From: Imbricaverruca yamaguchii
Lineage: Eukaryota > Arthropoda > Thecostraca > Neoverrucidae
Length of the DNA: 64,000 bases
Assembly (NCBI GenBank): GCA_034440575.1
Contig: JAOTOL010001437.1
Location: 176,501-240,500, forward strand
Direction: 5' to 3'
The notes under the pieces were generated by a model, which saw only the letters and a program-made list of their open reading frames with translations, ran no database searches and was not told the origin of the DNA. Position numbers and translations under genes: made by a program. Below are positions 11,701 through 26,700 of the stretch, one piece after another (within the stretch, counting starts at the first letter, position 1; every line of letters begins with the position of its first letter).

Positions 11701-14700
11701 CAGAAGCTCCTAGGGCATTTTGGCTCATCAGGGTGTGCAATATTCACGCCTGATATTGCTTAAAAGTCTCCAATATAATGCCCTGAGGGAATGCTCAGAA
11801 CTAATAATGCTGAAAAAAATATTTCAACCAATATTCGAAAGGCCTAATTATCAAAATATATAATGCTTCAAAATTGCTAATGCATAAAATGTATAGTGCA
11901 TGAAATCTACAATACTCAGAGCCTATAATGATAAAAACCTATATCAGCTGATGATTGCATGCCAAACTGGCCATACTGTTCACTCCATCTCCACCATAGT
12001 CTACCAATGGAAGATAATGCTCAAAGGCCTATAAACACAGCAGCCAAAGTGGCAACACATGTGAATAGAACATGACTTGCTTGCTACATTGGTCACATTC
12101 ATGCATTTGGCATGTGGAGAAAGAACAGGGGGTTGGAATAGAAGCTCCCTGAAATCAATTACTTGGTGTCAGTGACTTCCAAGCTGAGTTACTGGTTTTA
12201 TGGACAGGCCTTTATTAACATAGGTTTGGTAAAGGTTATTGATGAAGGCATTAAACCTACTGCACCAAATTTAATGTGTAGTTAATAGAGCCTGGTTTAA
12301 TAGGGTCAGATTACAGTTATGGGTTCAAAAGACCCTGGCAGATGATGTGCCCCTAAACTCCAATTCATCACCATAATAGGGTCAGATTGCATTGTTTCTA
12401 TGCTTGAAAACTAAATGCATGTCAGTTGTTTCAAAGCACAATTGAGTTGCTACATGTAAGCAAGCCCATGAGCTATTGGTAATTAGTCACCTTGAAATGC
12501 ATGTTTTTGACAGGAAAACATAATATTTACATTAAAATGTATTATTTTTGTCTTAGGGAAACATTTTTCAGTGATGTGTATGCATGTCATTGTTCTACCT
12601 CATGTAGCTTTCCAATGGAAGGAAGCTTACACAAAATCTGTCCCACCCTGAAAATGCAAAATAGTAAAGTAAGGAAGAGCAGACTGAGCAAATTTTGATC
12701 CCAGTCAAAATGTATAGGATGAAGTGCATTGGTTGATCTGTCACAAAAACACCAGGTGTCTGCCATGATATAACTAGGAACTGCTTTGCTGTGGAATGAC
12801 AGTGGTTCTTAGTGGCAACTTCACTGTAAATGTCCACCACTGGCGCACCCCTTCCCATCAGCAATGGATTCCATTGGTGAAATGCTAATCCCAGCCCCCA
12901 TGAAAAGAGTGCAGAGTGGACATCGCATATTCCATACAAAGGAGCACCGCGAGCGCCAGGCCTCCCACAGCTTGGACGTGGACAAGACCATATAATCTCT
13001 CCCCACCCATATAAAAAGCTGTGAAGGGGGCACAGTAGTTCAGTTGGTAGTGTCAGACTCTTGATCGCAAGATTGTGGGTTCCAACCTCACAACCGACAG
13101 CATTTACCGCGTCCACCCGCGGCCAATCAGCGTGAGAGTTTAGCGATGCTATATGACCTAGACGTTGAATGAGTCGTAAAAACCCATGGTTCTTCTCTAA
13201 AAACTGCCCCCCCCACCCTTGTGTGTTCTGCCCAAAACTGAACTTACCTATGTTGCTGATGCAGCAAGCAAGTCATGTCCTATTTGCACGTGTTGCCACT
13301 CTGGCTGCTGTGTCTATAGGCTTTTGAGCATTACCTTCCATTGGTAGACTATGGTGGAGACTGTAGATTATAGTGGACTGTACAGCCGATTTTGGCATGC
13401 AATTATGAGCTGACAGATTTGGATCTTTATAAGCTCTAAGTATTGTAGATTTCATGCACTATACATTTGATGCATTAATTGTTCTAAAGGATTATCCATT
13501 TGGATAATTATGCCTTTTTAATATTGGTTGATGCAGGTTATAATAGTAATTAAGCATGATATTTTTTTAAAAAGCATTATAGGTTTTGAGCATACCCCCA
13601 GGACCTTGCATTTGAGGCTTTGAAGCATTATAGGGTTTGCATATTGCATATCCTGATCAGCTAAATGGCTTAGGAGCTTCTGAATATCTCCAGGAAGCTA
13701 TTTTGACATCACTTTTTTAAGATCATAACATGTCACTGTTGCATCTTATTGCAAGTTATGGATGGTATTTAAGTCTTTAAAACTTGTTATGGCTTCTGGC
13801 AGCATACTTTTTATGGTCGGTTAAAGCAGCAGAAACACTACCAACAGTATGACCATCATCAAACAATCAGCAAACATAATTGAACACCATTCATTAATGG
13901 GCATTATGCATACATATGCACATTTTTCTACACCAGTCTGCTCCTTAACATCGCCTTTTGCTTCACCCTAGAAAGAATCAATGTCAGGATGCTGTTGCCT
14001 GGTAGCTCTGGAGGATGGCTCTAAAACCATTGGTTTTGCCACCTTCATTGCATGCCACCCATATGATATGGGTGGGATGAAGGCAGGCTTCTAGAGACAG
14101 GCTGGAGATAGAGGTCAGGGATAACATTTTTCAGAATGGTCAGGTGTACAGTCATACAAGTGGTCTGAGGCCAATTTCACTAACAGCACAAGTTGTATGT
14201 TCACACTGAATTTGGTAATTTTCAAGTGTTACCTCTCACAATTTCTTCATATCAGCAATGCATATAAATCACCATCAACTGACTGCCAGCCTTACATACA
14301 CCAGCTGGTAAATATACCAGCTGGTGACTTAAATATGAAATATAATGGAATGCAATTAATTAAATACATCTTATTCAATTTTATCTTATTAAATCTTATT
14401 AACCATAGTTACATACAACTACCTAAAGGTGTATTCACACCAAACTCAGTGTGAATGCACAGCTTATGATTCAGAAACTTGTTATAATTTTTTTTCTGAA
14501 AGGATCATATCTAAAGTAAGATGGAAAGTTATTTGTATGCCATATGGCAGGAAACCAAATCAGTTTGTGTTTGCAGCGTCATGAAAGTTATATATTTGCT
14601 CTGTTATACAGTGCTCAACGTTCAGTTGGAAGTGCAAACTGAGGTTCTTATGTCACATGTTTTAAGATAAATATCCTCTCCATATCCGCTCAGGATCAGT

Positions 14701-17700
14701 ACTGAAATAATGGTTTTTCGTTAAGTTGAGATGTTAACATAAGTACCGTAGGATGTCGAAATTCGCCATTGAATTCGCCACGGAAACGATATTGTCTGGC
14801 CAGCAGGAGTCGCCGTCAGCAGAGGCTGGCGGGTGTCCGGATAAGATGGCGTCGCCTGCTGCGGGAGCGGTCAGAGAGCAGCGCACCACCCGTGGCACTG
14901 GCCGGCGCGGCGACACCCATCCGCTCCAGCCCATCGTAGCCACAGGTAGCGCGTCCGCATGAGTAGACCAGCCACAGGTAGCGCGTCCGCACGAGTAGAC
15001 CAGCCACAGGTAGCGCGTCCGCAGGAGTAGACCAGCCACAGGTAGCGCGTCCGCAGGAGTAGACTAGCCACAGGTAGTGCGTCCGCAGGAGTAGACTAGC
15101 CACAGGTAGTGCGTCCACAGGAGTAGAATTGCCACAGGAAGCGCGTCCGCACGAGTAGACCAGCCACAGGTAGCGCGTCCACCCTGTAGAGTAGTATGGC
15201 CACAGGTAGCGCGTCCGCAGGAGTAGACCAGCCACAGGTAGCGCGTCCACAGGAGTAGACTAGCCACAGGTAGTGCGTCCACAGGAGTAGAATTGCCATA
15301 GGTAGCGCGTCCACTGGAGGAGAATAGACACAGGTAGCGCGTCCGCACGAGTAGAATAGACACAGGTAGCGCATCAACAGGAGTAGAATAGACACAGGTA
15401 GCGCGTCCACAAGAGTAGAATAGCCACAGGTCATCCATCCTGTGGAGTAGCATAGCCGCAGGTAGCACATCCACCCTGTAGAGTAGCATGGCCACAGGTA
15501 GCGCATCCGCTCTATGGAGTAGCATAGCTATAGGTAGCGCGTCCACCCTGTGGAGCAGCATAGACACAGGCAACACATCTACTATGTGGATGATTATAGC
15601 CACAGGAAACACGCCTGCTCTATGGGACGCCTCTAGCCACAGGTAAGACACCCACTCTGTCCTATCGGCCACAGGGAGCACATCTGGTGTTTTGTTCAGG
15701 GTCTCTCAGGGCCCTACTGTGTCCGTGGTCGTGGCTGTTCTCCGAGTGAGACTGTTGACAGGCGTTGTCCGGTGTGGTGGTGTTGACGGGTGAGCTGGCT
15801 GGTGAGACTGTTGACAGGCGGTGCCCGGTGTGGGTGGTGTTGACGGGTGAGCTGGCCGGTGTGGTAGTGTTGTCGGGTGTGCCCTACTGTGTCGGTGGTC
15901 GTGGCTGTTCTTCGAGTGAGACTGTTGACAGGCGGTGCCCGGTGTGGTGGTGTTGACGGGTGAGCTGGCCGGTGAGACTGTTGACAGGCGGTGTCCAGTG
16001 TGGTGGTGTTGACGGGTGAGCTGGCCGGTGAGACTGTTGACAGGCGGTGTCCAGTGTGGTGGTGTTGGCGGGTGAGCTGGCCGGTGAGACAGCGTGACTC
16101 GGCTGACAGGTGTACGCCGCACCCGTAACTGTTCGCCACTGCCGCTGTACACCGACCAGTGGGAGGGCGAGCGGCCGCACAAGTACGCCACCGGTCCGTT
16201 CCGATCGCCCCGGCCGCGGCGCGCCATCCAACTGCCGCCCAGACCGCGCAGATACAACGTCGAGTTCACCGAGATCGAGGGTGGGTGACTAGCTGTGGCC
16301 AGTGAGTGGGGCGGGCGCTTGATGTCACTCTAGATCGCGATGGTAGGTGGCATATGGAAGGGTGTCAGTCTAGGTCGCGAGGGTAGGCGGCTTTTGTGAG
16401 GGTGTCACTCTAGGTGGAGGGTAGGTGGGATATGAGAAGGTGTTGGCGAGGTCGAGGGTAGGTGGCACATGAGAGGGTGGGGGCGAGGCTGAGACTCAGG
16501 TGTCACTCTAAGTCGAGGGTAGCTGGTGTATGACAGGCGTTGGTAAGTTTTGGACCACGCGTTGCTTGTGCCTTGCGACGATGGACATCGACCACAGCTA
16601 ACCGCTTGAGAGCATGGCGTAGCCAGCGAGCAGCTAGTTAGACCTGTCGCTCGCATGCCGTCGATCATGATTCGTCTGGCTTCCGACTTGGCATTGCGAT
16701 CTGTATGCAATTAGATAGTGCTGGCCGTTCCGAATGATGTGTAGCACGGAACAAGGGGGTGGTGTAGGGCACATTTATATATTTTTTTATATAAAAAATC
16801 CGAGTTGTTGTTGGGGTGGCTTGAGGAGCCAGGGTTCTATTGCTAAGCAGAGCTTGTTGCGTGAACCCTGACCCCACCACCCGACCCAATGAACTCCAGC
16901 TCAACGGCAGAATTTAGACCGAAAGTTTAACTTGCCGCCAATACACCGACACGGCCGCCCGGTAGCTCGTCCCCAGCCTTATCGGGCCAGCTGCCAACTG
17001 ACACTCCCGGCCGGGGGCTAAATGCGAGCGCGCGAAGCGACTCGAACCCTGTGTTGCCGGTACAGGGGAGACCAGTGCAGGCCAGCGCTCTAACCAACTG
17101 AGCTACCGGGGCGGCAAATTTGATACATTGTACATGGCTGATCGAGGCGCCTTTAAGCAACGAACCAACCCAGGTGTGGGAGAAGTTTTTGTCACTCGTG
17201 TGTACTTTACAGAGGAGCGGCGCAACTAGGCTGTGACGTGACGTGAAACCAATGCATAATGGGAACAAACGTCTACCCATTGGCATGATGTATCACTGTC
17301 ATCAGAAGTTTGGCGTCCACCTGTCCGTCCTCTTGTCTGTCCACTTGTCTGTCCACACTACCATAACGCGCCACGCCTTCCCCAGTGCGTCGCAGCGGCC
17401 GCAAGCGGAAGATGATGTACGACAACTTCAGCGACACGTGGATCACCACGCAGATCGCTCACTCGAGGCTGCGCGACGGCCGCGGCGCCGAGGAGGCCGA
17501 GTCGAGTTTGCCGGCCAAGTCGTCTGCGTCTCCGTCGCCGTCTCCGTCGCCGTCTCCGCCGCCGTCTCCGCCGCCGACGGAGGCGCCGGGCGAACGTTCG
17601 CCGCCGGCGGCCGGGACACCGGTCCGGCAGCGCCGCTCGTCCACCCGCCGCATCCTGCTGCCGCCTCTCGAGGACGACGTACGTGTCGGCCGGCGCGCCG

Positions 17701-20700
17701 CAGCTCGGTCGGTGGCGCGCTCAACCCCGATCGTGGGATCTCTGGTTGGGACCCTGCGACCGGCAAGATTACCGAGCTCACCCGTGACGGCACCGCGGGA
17801 TCACTGAGTCCATCCGCGACACCCCCACTGGGTTACCGAGTCCAGCCGCGACACCTCCACTTGGTTACTGAGTCAACCTACGACACTACGGCGGGATTAC
17901 CGAGTCCAGCCGCGACACCTCCACTGGGTTACTGAGTCCACCTACGACACTACGGCGGGATTACTGAGTCCATCCGCGACACCTTCACTGGGTTACTGAG
18001 TCCACCTGAGACACTACGGCGGGATTAGAGTCCATCTGCGACACCTCCACTGGGTTACTGAGTCCACCTGCGACACTAGGGCGGGATTACTAAGTCCACA
18101 CACGACGCCTCCGCGAGATTGCCGTGTCCACCCGCGACATACCTACGTGAGACGTATTCGACGTCGATTGGTCTAGCAGATGGCCTAATGTTCGAATGTT
18201 TCATAAATGAACCCAGGACTCTCCCTCGACGCACGTGCCAGCGCGCAATTGGCGGTGTGGTTGCCGGCGCCCAGTTGGGCAGCCTTCTTGAATTATAGTT
18301 TCAGCAATGTACGTGGATTATGCCACTTGATACCGCGTACTGAATGTTTAGCTCCTGGAAGCCATAGGTAGTGCATTCGCTGGTTGTCCCAATCAGCCAT
18401 CAATGGGCGCAAAGTGACCCTTGATGTCGACGCGCCCCTAAACTCCAATCTACCACCACCGCCAATCAGCCATCAATTCATTAGTTGGTCGACTGAATTG
18501 TTCGTCGTGTGTGTTGCACCAGTTGCTGGTGGTGTGGGGGAGCTATATATGTAAGCTGTGTGTGTTGCTGTACCAGTTGCTGGTGGTGTGGGTGGTGGTG
18601 GTGTGTGGGGAGCTATATATGTGAGCTGTGTGTGTTGCTGAACCAGTTGCTGGTGGTGTGGGTGCTGGTGGTGTGTGGGGAGCTATATATGTGAGCTGTG
18701 TGTGTGTGTGTTGCTGTACCAGTTGCTGGTGGTGTGGGTGGTAGTGGTGTGTGGGAGCTATATATGTGAGCTGTGTGTGCGTTGCTGTGTCAGTTGCCAG
18801 TGCTGGAGGAGGGGCTGTGTGCCCAGCTGTGACCGCCGCCGCTCGTCGCCAGGGTATGGACATGTACTCGCGCGTCAAGCGGATCCACCGGCCGGCGCAG
18901 CGGTTCGGCTGCGCCTCGGCGTCGGCGGTCGAACAGTCGCGCCGGCCGGCCGCCGTGCGCGGCTTCGTGCTGGCCGACTCATCCAGCGGCGACGCCACCT
19001 CCTCCGACGAGGACGAGCCCAGCTGCGCCGACCAGCCCAACGACGAGCCGTGCCAGCGCGAGCCAGCTGAGCGGCTCAGCTCGGCCACGCGCAGCATGGC
19101 AAAGTCGCCGCGCGCCGACTCCAAAGTCATCAAGAAGTACTACCTGCGCGAAAAGCGGAGTATGCCGACATTCTACCAGGGTGAGTAGGTGCGGGAGTCT
19201 TCACCGGGCGCGGCATTTAATCATGTTTGTTTTGTTTATACCAGCTGTGATAGTTTGTTCCAGTTGGCTACAGCCGCGTTAAGCTGCCCAAGATATTGGT
19301 GTTATGTGGTGAAATCCATTTTTTTCAGGTCATTCAGATTTGTAACGAAAGGAAATGATCTGTTGAACATGGCTATCGAATGGCTAGATTATTATCTGTC
19401 ATGCTATTGCAGTCACACCCGGCGTCATCTGTTCTGAAAACTGGCAAGCTGTGACTAGTGCCCTTAAAGATAGTGTGATTTGTATAACTTGTGCAAGTAG
19501 ATATGTACAACGCTCGTACTCGCCAGAAAAGAACATTAAAAACTGGACAAGTCCTAAAAAGAGACCAAGGTAATCCAAAAACATACCATTGGTCAAAAGT
19601 AATATCTTGTGACTGGCTTAAACCGTTGTTTTGTTACCGATGAAGTCAGCACAGTGACATAGACCTTCCAATTTGTCTGAGGACAAGTTCGACTCTGCAT
19701 GCCTTGCACGATATGACGAATCGGTCTGGGCGAGCTCGGAGTTCCTGGGAGGTGAGGTGTCCGGTTGGCTCGGCGGTTCTGGCGCCGCCGGGCAAGGGCG
19801 GGTTCAATCCTGGGGTCGGGCAGTTTGTTGACGTGGAGCGTCGCTGCGTCAGATGAGTCGCTGCTGTCAGCGGCGGCCGAGCCCGGGCTGTCTGCCGAGC
19901 CGTTCCCGGGCCACCGCTGGCACCGCTGCCACCGACGTCGCCAGAACGCCGCCTTCAACGGCAGCACCACGGACAGCAGCAGCGGCCGCGACAGCGGCGA
20001 CGACCGCTTCGAGCGGCGCAAGGCCCGCAGCATGCAGGGCTTCAGGAACAAGTAAGTGGTCGAGACAGGCCGCTCGAGTAGGACGTGCGTCCTGCTGCAC
20101 TGGAGGTGTACCTGGAGCACGTGTCTGAACCAGGGCGGCGGGGCTGCTGCGGCTCTGCTTCCCTTGATGCGGCAAGGATCGCATCCCCCTAAGGAAACAC
20201 AATCAATAGTTAACATGCATTGTGTATGGAACATACGAATGCTTGCTAGTATCATAGAATACCTTAACACGACTTCTAGTAGACCAAAACGGTTCCAAAC
20301 GTTCGTCAGTTGTGTTGCAAGTGCATACTTGGTTGCATGTTGGGTATTTGACGTGCAAGTTTTGATCAGGGTTGCTTGGTGTGGTTGGGATGATCAATGG
20401 ACAGGCTATTAACCCACTCTGTCATTCCGGTCAGATCCTCACTCCCCTTTTCGAGGGTTGGGGGTCATTATATCCGCGTCTAATCTCCAAACTAAGCTAC
20501 GCTCGAGAACGAGAGGTGTCACCGGAAAGCACTCGACGAGTAGGGCCAAAAACCACCCCAAAATGTTCCCCTTACAATAGCGGCGTCACTGTGAGTAGTG
20601 GGTTATGAGATCACAATTTGCATCGTGTTTTTTACTTTCGGAAGTCCATGTTGGGGACGATTTTAAAAAGAAGACTTATTTGGAATCGGAAGGCGAAGGA

Positions 20701-23700
20701 GAAATGGAGCACGGTCCCCGAAAAATATTTGCCCACCCAGAAAATAGACATATTTCGCCTCCCAAATTTTGAGTTTTCGATTTTATAATTGACAGACTTT
20801 ATTGAGGTCATCCACAATTGACTTGTGGCTATTACGACATCGCGTCAAATAGATAAAACAACACAGCACAAAAGGTAAAAAGGAGGGTCAAAATAACAGA
20901 ATACAAGTTAAACTAAAAAAAATATATATATATAAAATAACAGCAAGTCGAGCAGTCTATCACTCCGGCGCGGGCGGCACGTCACGTAGATACTCCCGTA
21001 GATCACGTAGATAATTGTGTTGTAATGGGTAGAGCGCACTGAGAAACGTCGTTTTAAGTAAACATGGCCTCATACAAAATGCTTGCACTGGCGATAATCT
21101 TTCATTTTTTAAAACCTATTAGGGAAATTTTCAGCACAAAGAAGTCATGAAATCTGAAACTTTCAAAAAGCCTTTGACACGTTCTGTTGCTTATTTAAAA
21201 GTAACTAAACGATGAAAGTTTCATTCAAATATATTTGCCATCTAAAGCGTCACGGCTGGCTGAACATTTTGGAAATGACCTATCTTAGTCGTGACCAGCT
21301 TGGTCACCGCTGATGGCCTGACCTGGTTATCACGGCTGTTCTGCTGATTTGGTCGCTGTTGTGAGATCCAAACGGTCCTGCAAGGAAGATATACCTTCTG
21401 ATTTTGGGGTGGCGTTTTATCTTCGCTATGGTGGAAGCTAAATCTTCCCGGTGGTACACATATGATTGTTGCAAATCTTCTCATGACTGTGTCTCCGTCT
21501 CGCACGAGTTGTCCCAGCCAGACTAGAATATGCCACGTTTTACGTTTGGTCCATCGTTGCGAATGGGTGAGGTATCTAGACCCTGGGAGGGACAACAATG
21601 ATGACACCAGAAAAAGCTGGCATGTGTTAGAAGAAAACTATGTGCGTGTGTAGACGTCATCAGAACCCCCGGAGAAGGGTGTCGGTAGCTTAGTAATTAA
21701 GCTGAGCGGCTGGCATATCGGAGGTGCAGGGTTCGATCCCCCGCGGTGCCCACCGCCCTTCCTTCCAGGGTGAGGGGCAATCGACGCTGCTGAATGCACC
21801 GTAAAGAGTCACAACCACCAGAGCCATCAGAGATGGTCCACGGGACAGTTGAGGGGAGCACTAGAGGAGCCGAGTACCCAGGGATTACCATCCAACTATC
21901 AGATATGGCCAGAGTGATTTTTAGAACAGTTGGGGGAGGGGCACTAGAGAAGCCGAGTGCTAAGGGATTACTATCCAACTATCAGAGATGATGAGAGTGG
22001 TCCTTGGAACTGTGTTGGGGACCACTAGGACAGTGTCCTAAAATTACTTTACCATTAACTGTGTGAATGAAGAAAGAAGTTGCTTGGGAGTAGTGAAAGA
22101 TTGGAAGAAAATAAAGGATCTCCACTTAAGGATTAAAAAACAGAATGCTGTTGTAATACACATTTTTCACTTCAGTCACATGCATTTTACATTATTTAGC
22201 TGTCGTGTGTATAATGACTACCCACACATCATGTGGCAAATTGGTAAAAACCTAAGACAAGGATGAAATAGCACAATTCCATTAACTGTGAATTTCCAGG
22301 CCACATTGTCAATTATTTTACACCACACTAGAGGAGCCGAGTACTCAGGGATTACCCCGGAGGTCCGAGTTGATATGAGACAAACCTTGCAGATTAGCGA
22401 TATGCTTCAATGCAAGAAGCTGGGCACAATAAGTGTAGTCGTGGGGTTGAAGTTTTTCATATTTGTTGACATTAAACAGACTCATTGTTGAGCCTTTTCC
22501 GTGATTGAGTGTTCGTTATTTCCACTTGGGAATCCGGCGCCGTGTGTGTCGGCGGCGGCACATCTGCTGTGTGTACGTGCCCGTGCCGAGTCGGTCTGCA
22601 GCGGCTGGTGTGTTGATGGTCTGACGGAGCCGTGGTCGTGTTGCCGGTCTGACAGAGCCGTCGTCGTGTTGGCGGTCTGACAGAGCCGTGGTCGTGTTGG
22701 CGGTCTGACAGAGCCGTGATCGTGTTGCGGTCTGACGAGCCGTGGTGGCGGTCTGAAGAGCCGTGGTCGTGTTGGTCTGAGGAGCCGTGATCGTGTTGGC
22801 GGTCTGACAGAGCCGTGGTCGTGTTGGCGGTCTGACAGAGCCGTGATCGTGTTGGCGGCCTGACGGAGCCGTGCTCGTGTCGGCGGTCTGACGGAGCCGT
22901 GGTCGTGTTGCCGGTCTGACGGAGCCGTGGTCGTGTTGCCGGTCTGACGGAGCCGTGCTCATGTCGCCGCCAGATGTCTTCCGATGAACTTCACCAAGGC
23001 GGACGCCACTCAGCGTGCTGTGCCCCGGCAGCGCGTGGGTACCAGCCTTGCTGACGTGGACCCCATGTCCGTCGACAAGTAAGTGCCGTGCTGTCCAACG
23101 GGGCCGCGCCAATAGCCATGCACCAACGAGTATCGCGCTGTCCAACAGAGCCGTGTCCGTGGACAGGCGAGTGCAACATGGCTGATAATTTCTGCCACCA
23201 AGCCGGATTTTACAGGTTTCATAGGTTTTTACTGGTAGGGGTCCTGCAGATACTTTATTTAATCTTCCTCAGGTATATAAGACAAGGTGTATAATACGCA
23301 AAGTTGGAACTGAAAATGTTACAGGAAGTGTAAGCATATTTTTATTTTTCTCTTCGCAATTTTTGAACCGGTTTTGCCGGTAAGCTTCGTTCTCATGACA
23401 ACTAGCTTTCCCAGTAAAAACTTCCACCCAGGAATGTAAACATAAAAAGTATAGAGCACAGATATTGAGACCGTGGCGGTGTTATCACGTAATGTACGGG
23501 TGAATGTTGTGGCCATGATGCGGTGCCACTGGTGATAACCGCACAAAACTAGCTCGTCACCAATGTCACCAGTTGGTGGTGCGGTGCCGCTGCCGATGAC
23601 CGCACCAAACTTAGCTCGTGCACGTCCCGAGCCCACTAGTTGGTGGTGCGATGCCGCTGCCGATGACTGCACCAAACGTAGCTCGTGCACGTCCCGAACC

Positions 23701-26700
23701 CGCCAACTGGTGGTGCAGTGGCGATTCGGCGACATTGTGGACGTGAGCCTGAACTGTTTTGTGCTGCTGCATTGACACCGATCTTGCCTACATTGTGCTC
23801 CGTCACGCTGGTCATGGTGCTGATAGCCTAGCTGGAGCCTGAGCCATGCCGGGCTGGTACTTAGACTTCGTATTGGACTCGGTCGTGCCGGTGCCGGATG
23901 GTCGTCGTCTCACACCTCCGTAACTGCAAAGAGCGGTCAGCGTGGTCGTCCCGTACCTCCGTTACTGCAGAGAGCCGTCAGCGTGGTCGAACCACGGGCT
24001 GTCCGCGCCGTCTGTGGACGTGACGTCAAGCTGTGATAGCTGGTAAACTTGTGCCTTTCGCATGAATGTTTATGATTTCCATGGCGGGCATGGGCACTAC
24101 GAACTGTAGAAAGGTCAGTTATGTAGCTGTGTGCTGAAAGAGCAGCACTTGCTTTGTTGTAGGATGTAGTTAGCTGTGAGTGCTGGTAGTGAGGAGTACC
24201 ACACGTTTCCCAGGCGACACGGTGTCGAGGCCCAGACCGCAGGTAGCATACAGGGGAGCGGGGGCAGGCGATCGTAACGGTGCGGTCGTGCCGCCAGGGA
24301 TGTCAACTTCGACATGATCGGCGGTCTTCGGGATCACATCCGCGATCTGAAGGAGATGATCTTGCTGCCGTTGCTCTACCCGGAGGTGTTCAGCAGCAAG
24401 AACATAACACCTCCCAAGGGTGTGCTGTTCTGCGGACCCCCTGGTAGGCTATTGTGCCACTGTTTGCAGAGTTGAGAAGAACCCTGGCTCTTTTACGGGG
24501 TGTTTGACTGCCGGGCGACATAGCGTCGGCAACCTCTCACGCCGATTGGTCGCGGGTAGACTATTGTCGTGGGTTGCAGAGTGTATGTGGTTGTATTATG
24601 TATGCATTTGCCTATCCGTCTGGGAAGAAAGAAGGTTTGCACACGATAGCATAGCACGTGTTCAAGTTCAGTGTTCTTGATGCATCCTGTGCACTAGTGT
24701 GCTGTTTGAACAATCATGACCATAATGCCATCCCCAATGGAAGGTCTGATCTTAGTGGCCCTGCTGAACCTAGCTTGAGTTAGCACAGCCTGACCAGCTT
24801 AATATCACCCGTTTTTCAAAACCCAGCATAAAACTGATTGATAGCTGTTATGCCACTGTGCTCTACCCTGCTCTGCTTTATTATCTCATGTTTTGCTTTG
24901 CCGTGTTCCATCCCATTCTACTTTGGCCTGCTATGGCTTGGTGTACTCGGTTGCACCCTGCTCTGTTCTGCTCCGTCCTGTTCTGTCTTTCTGCTCTGCC
25001 CAACCCCATCCTGATCTGCTTTATTGTGTGCTGACTGTTCTGCTATCCTCTTCCATGTAGTGTGCTGTTCTGCACTTCTTTTGATGTGCCTTGTTCTGTC
25101 ATATCATGTGCTGTTCTATCCCGCGTTGCCCTGTTCTGCCATGCCATGTACTGGTCTGGGCGCTGCATGACCGATGTAGTCGATGCGCCCCTAAACTCCA
25201 ATAACCGGGGACGAGTAGCCTGAGGGTAAGCTGCTCGTCTCGCAATCGAAAGGTTGTTGGTTCGAATCTCACCTGCCGCTACTCTTCGCCCGCGACCAAT
25301 CGGCGTGAGAGATTGGCGACGCTGCATGACTCAACTGTCCATGTGTCGTAAAACCAATAACCAACCAAACTCCAATAACCAACCAACCAACCATGTACTG
25401 GTCTACCTTGTTGCACCGTGATCTGTCATGTCGAGTACTGTTCTACCATAATGTGCCCTGTCGTTTGCTGCTCTACCCTGGTGTGGCCTGTCGTGGGCTG
25501 TTGTACCCTGATATGGTCTGTTGTGTGCAGTTCTACCCTGTTATGCAGTGTCGTGTGTTGCTCTACCCGGCCGTGGCCTGTTATGCAGTGTCGTGTGCTG
25601 CTCTACCCGGCCGTGTCCTGTTGTGCAGTGTCGTGTGTTGCTCTACCCGGCCCTGGCCTGTTGTGCAGTGTCGTGTGTTGCTCTACCCGGCCGTGGCCCG
25701 TTTTGCAGTGTCGTGTGTTGCTCTACCCGGCCGTGGCCTGTTGTGCAGTGCCCTGGCGCCGTCTGACCCAGACTGTCTCCCAGGCACGGGGAAGACGCTG
25801 ATGGCACGGGCCCTTGCCAACGAGTGCAACCTGGGTGACCGTAAGGTGGCGTTCTTCATGCGCAAGGGTGCCGACGTGTTAAGCAAGTGGGTGGGCGAGA
25901 GCGAGCGCCAGCTGCGACTGCTATTCGACCAGGTGAACACTTCCCCGACATCCGAGTTGAAAACACCAGCATTGCAGATAGTGGAGTATAGCATAACGGT
26001 GATTGTAGTGTGGAACACTCGAATCATCCAGTTGGTTGTTGGTCACAACAACCAACTGGATCACAACATTACTACACTCACCTTGCTTTCGAATAGCATC
26101 CGTGCTGAACTAGAAGTTTGTGTTTCGGTGCCAGTTCTTTTATGTGAACGAATGCATTCCAAATCGATTGAACCCGAAATAATTGTTAAATTGTTCCCAT
26201 CATCCATTTTTATAGACAGCACTTGGATGCCATCGAGCTATGCATGTCTAATGGTGCTTGTATGCCAATGATTAGTCGTGTTGAAGGTCGTTTTTCCGTT
26301 CAGGCGTACCAAATGCGGCCATCCATTATCTTCTTCGACGAGGTGGACGGCCTGGCGCCGGTACGCTCTTCCAAGCAGGACTACATCCATTCCTCCATCG
26401 TGTCCACCCTGCTGGCGCTGATGGACGGCGTCGACAGCCGTGGAGAGGTCAGTCCGAGGTCACCAGACAACACCAGACCAGTCAGATGTCACCAGACGCC
26501 ACCAGACTAGTCCGAGGTCACCAGACCTCATCAGACTAGTCAAAGGTCACCAGACGACACCAGACCAGCCAGAGATCGTCGGGCGCCACCAGACTAGTTT
26601 GCTGCGGGGCGTGCGGCGCAGGCAACCTTCCATCACACACTACATTTTCCTTCTATTGACTTCTGTCGCACTATCTCGTTATTCTGCTGTCAGGGATCGC

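Noticed and set aside
13026..13110. Functional tRNA gene
   Set aside because: Same reason, and it continues into a SINE body and tail.
12595..13116. Minus-strand frame of about 170 codons
   Set aside because: Overlaps a SINE and the fold-back spacer, with no family resemblance.
14816..15681. Minus-strand repeat proteins (PVAGLL.. type)
   Set aside because: Antisense of the 32 bp array following exon 2.
17010..17115. Functional tRNA gene
   Set aside because: A and B boxes are present but the acceptor stem does not pair and the anticodon arm is poor; it is a SINE head or pseudogene.
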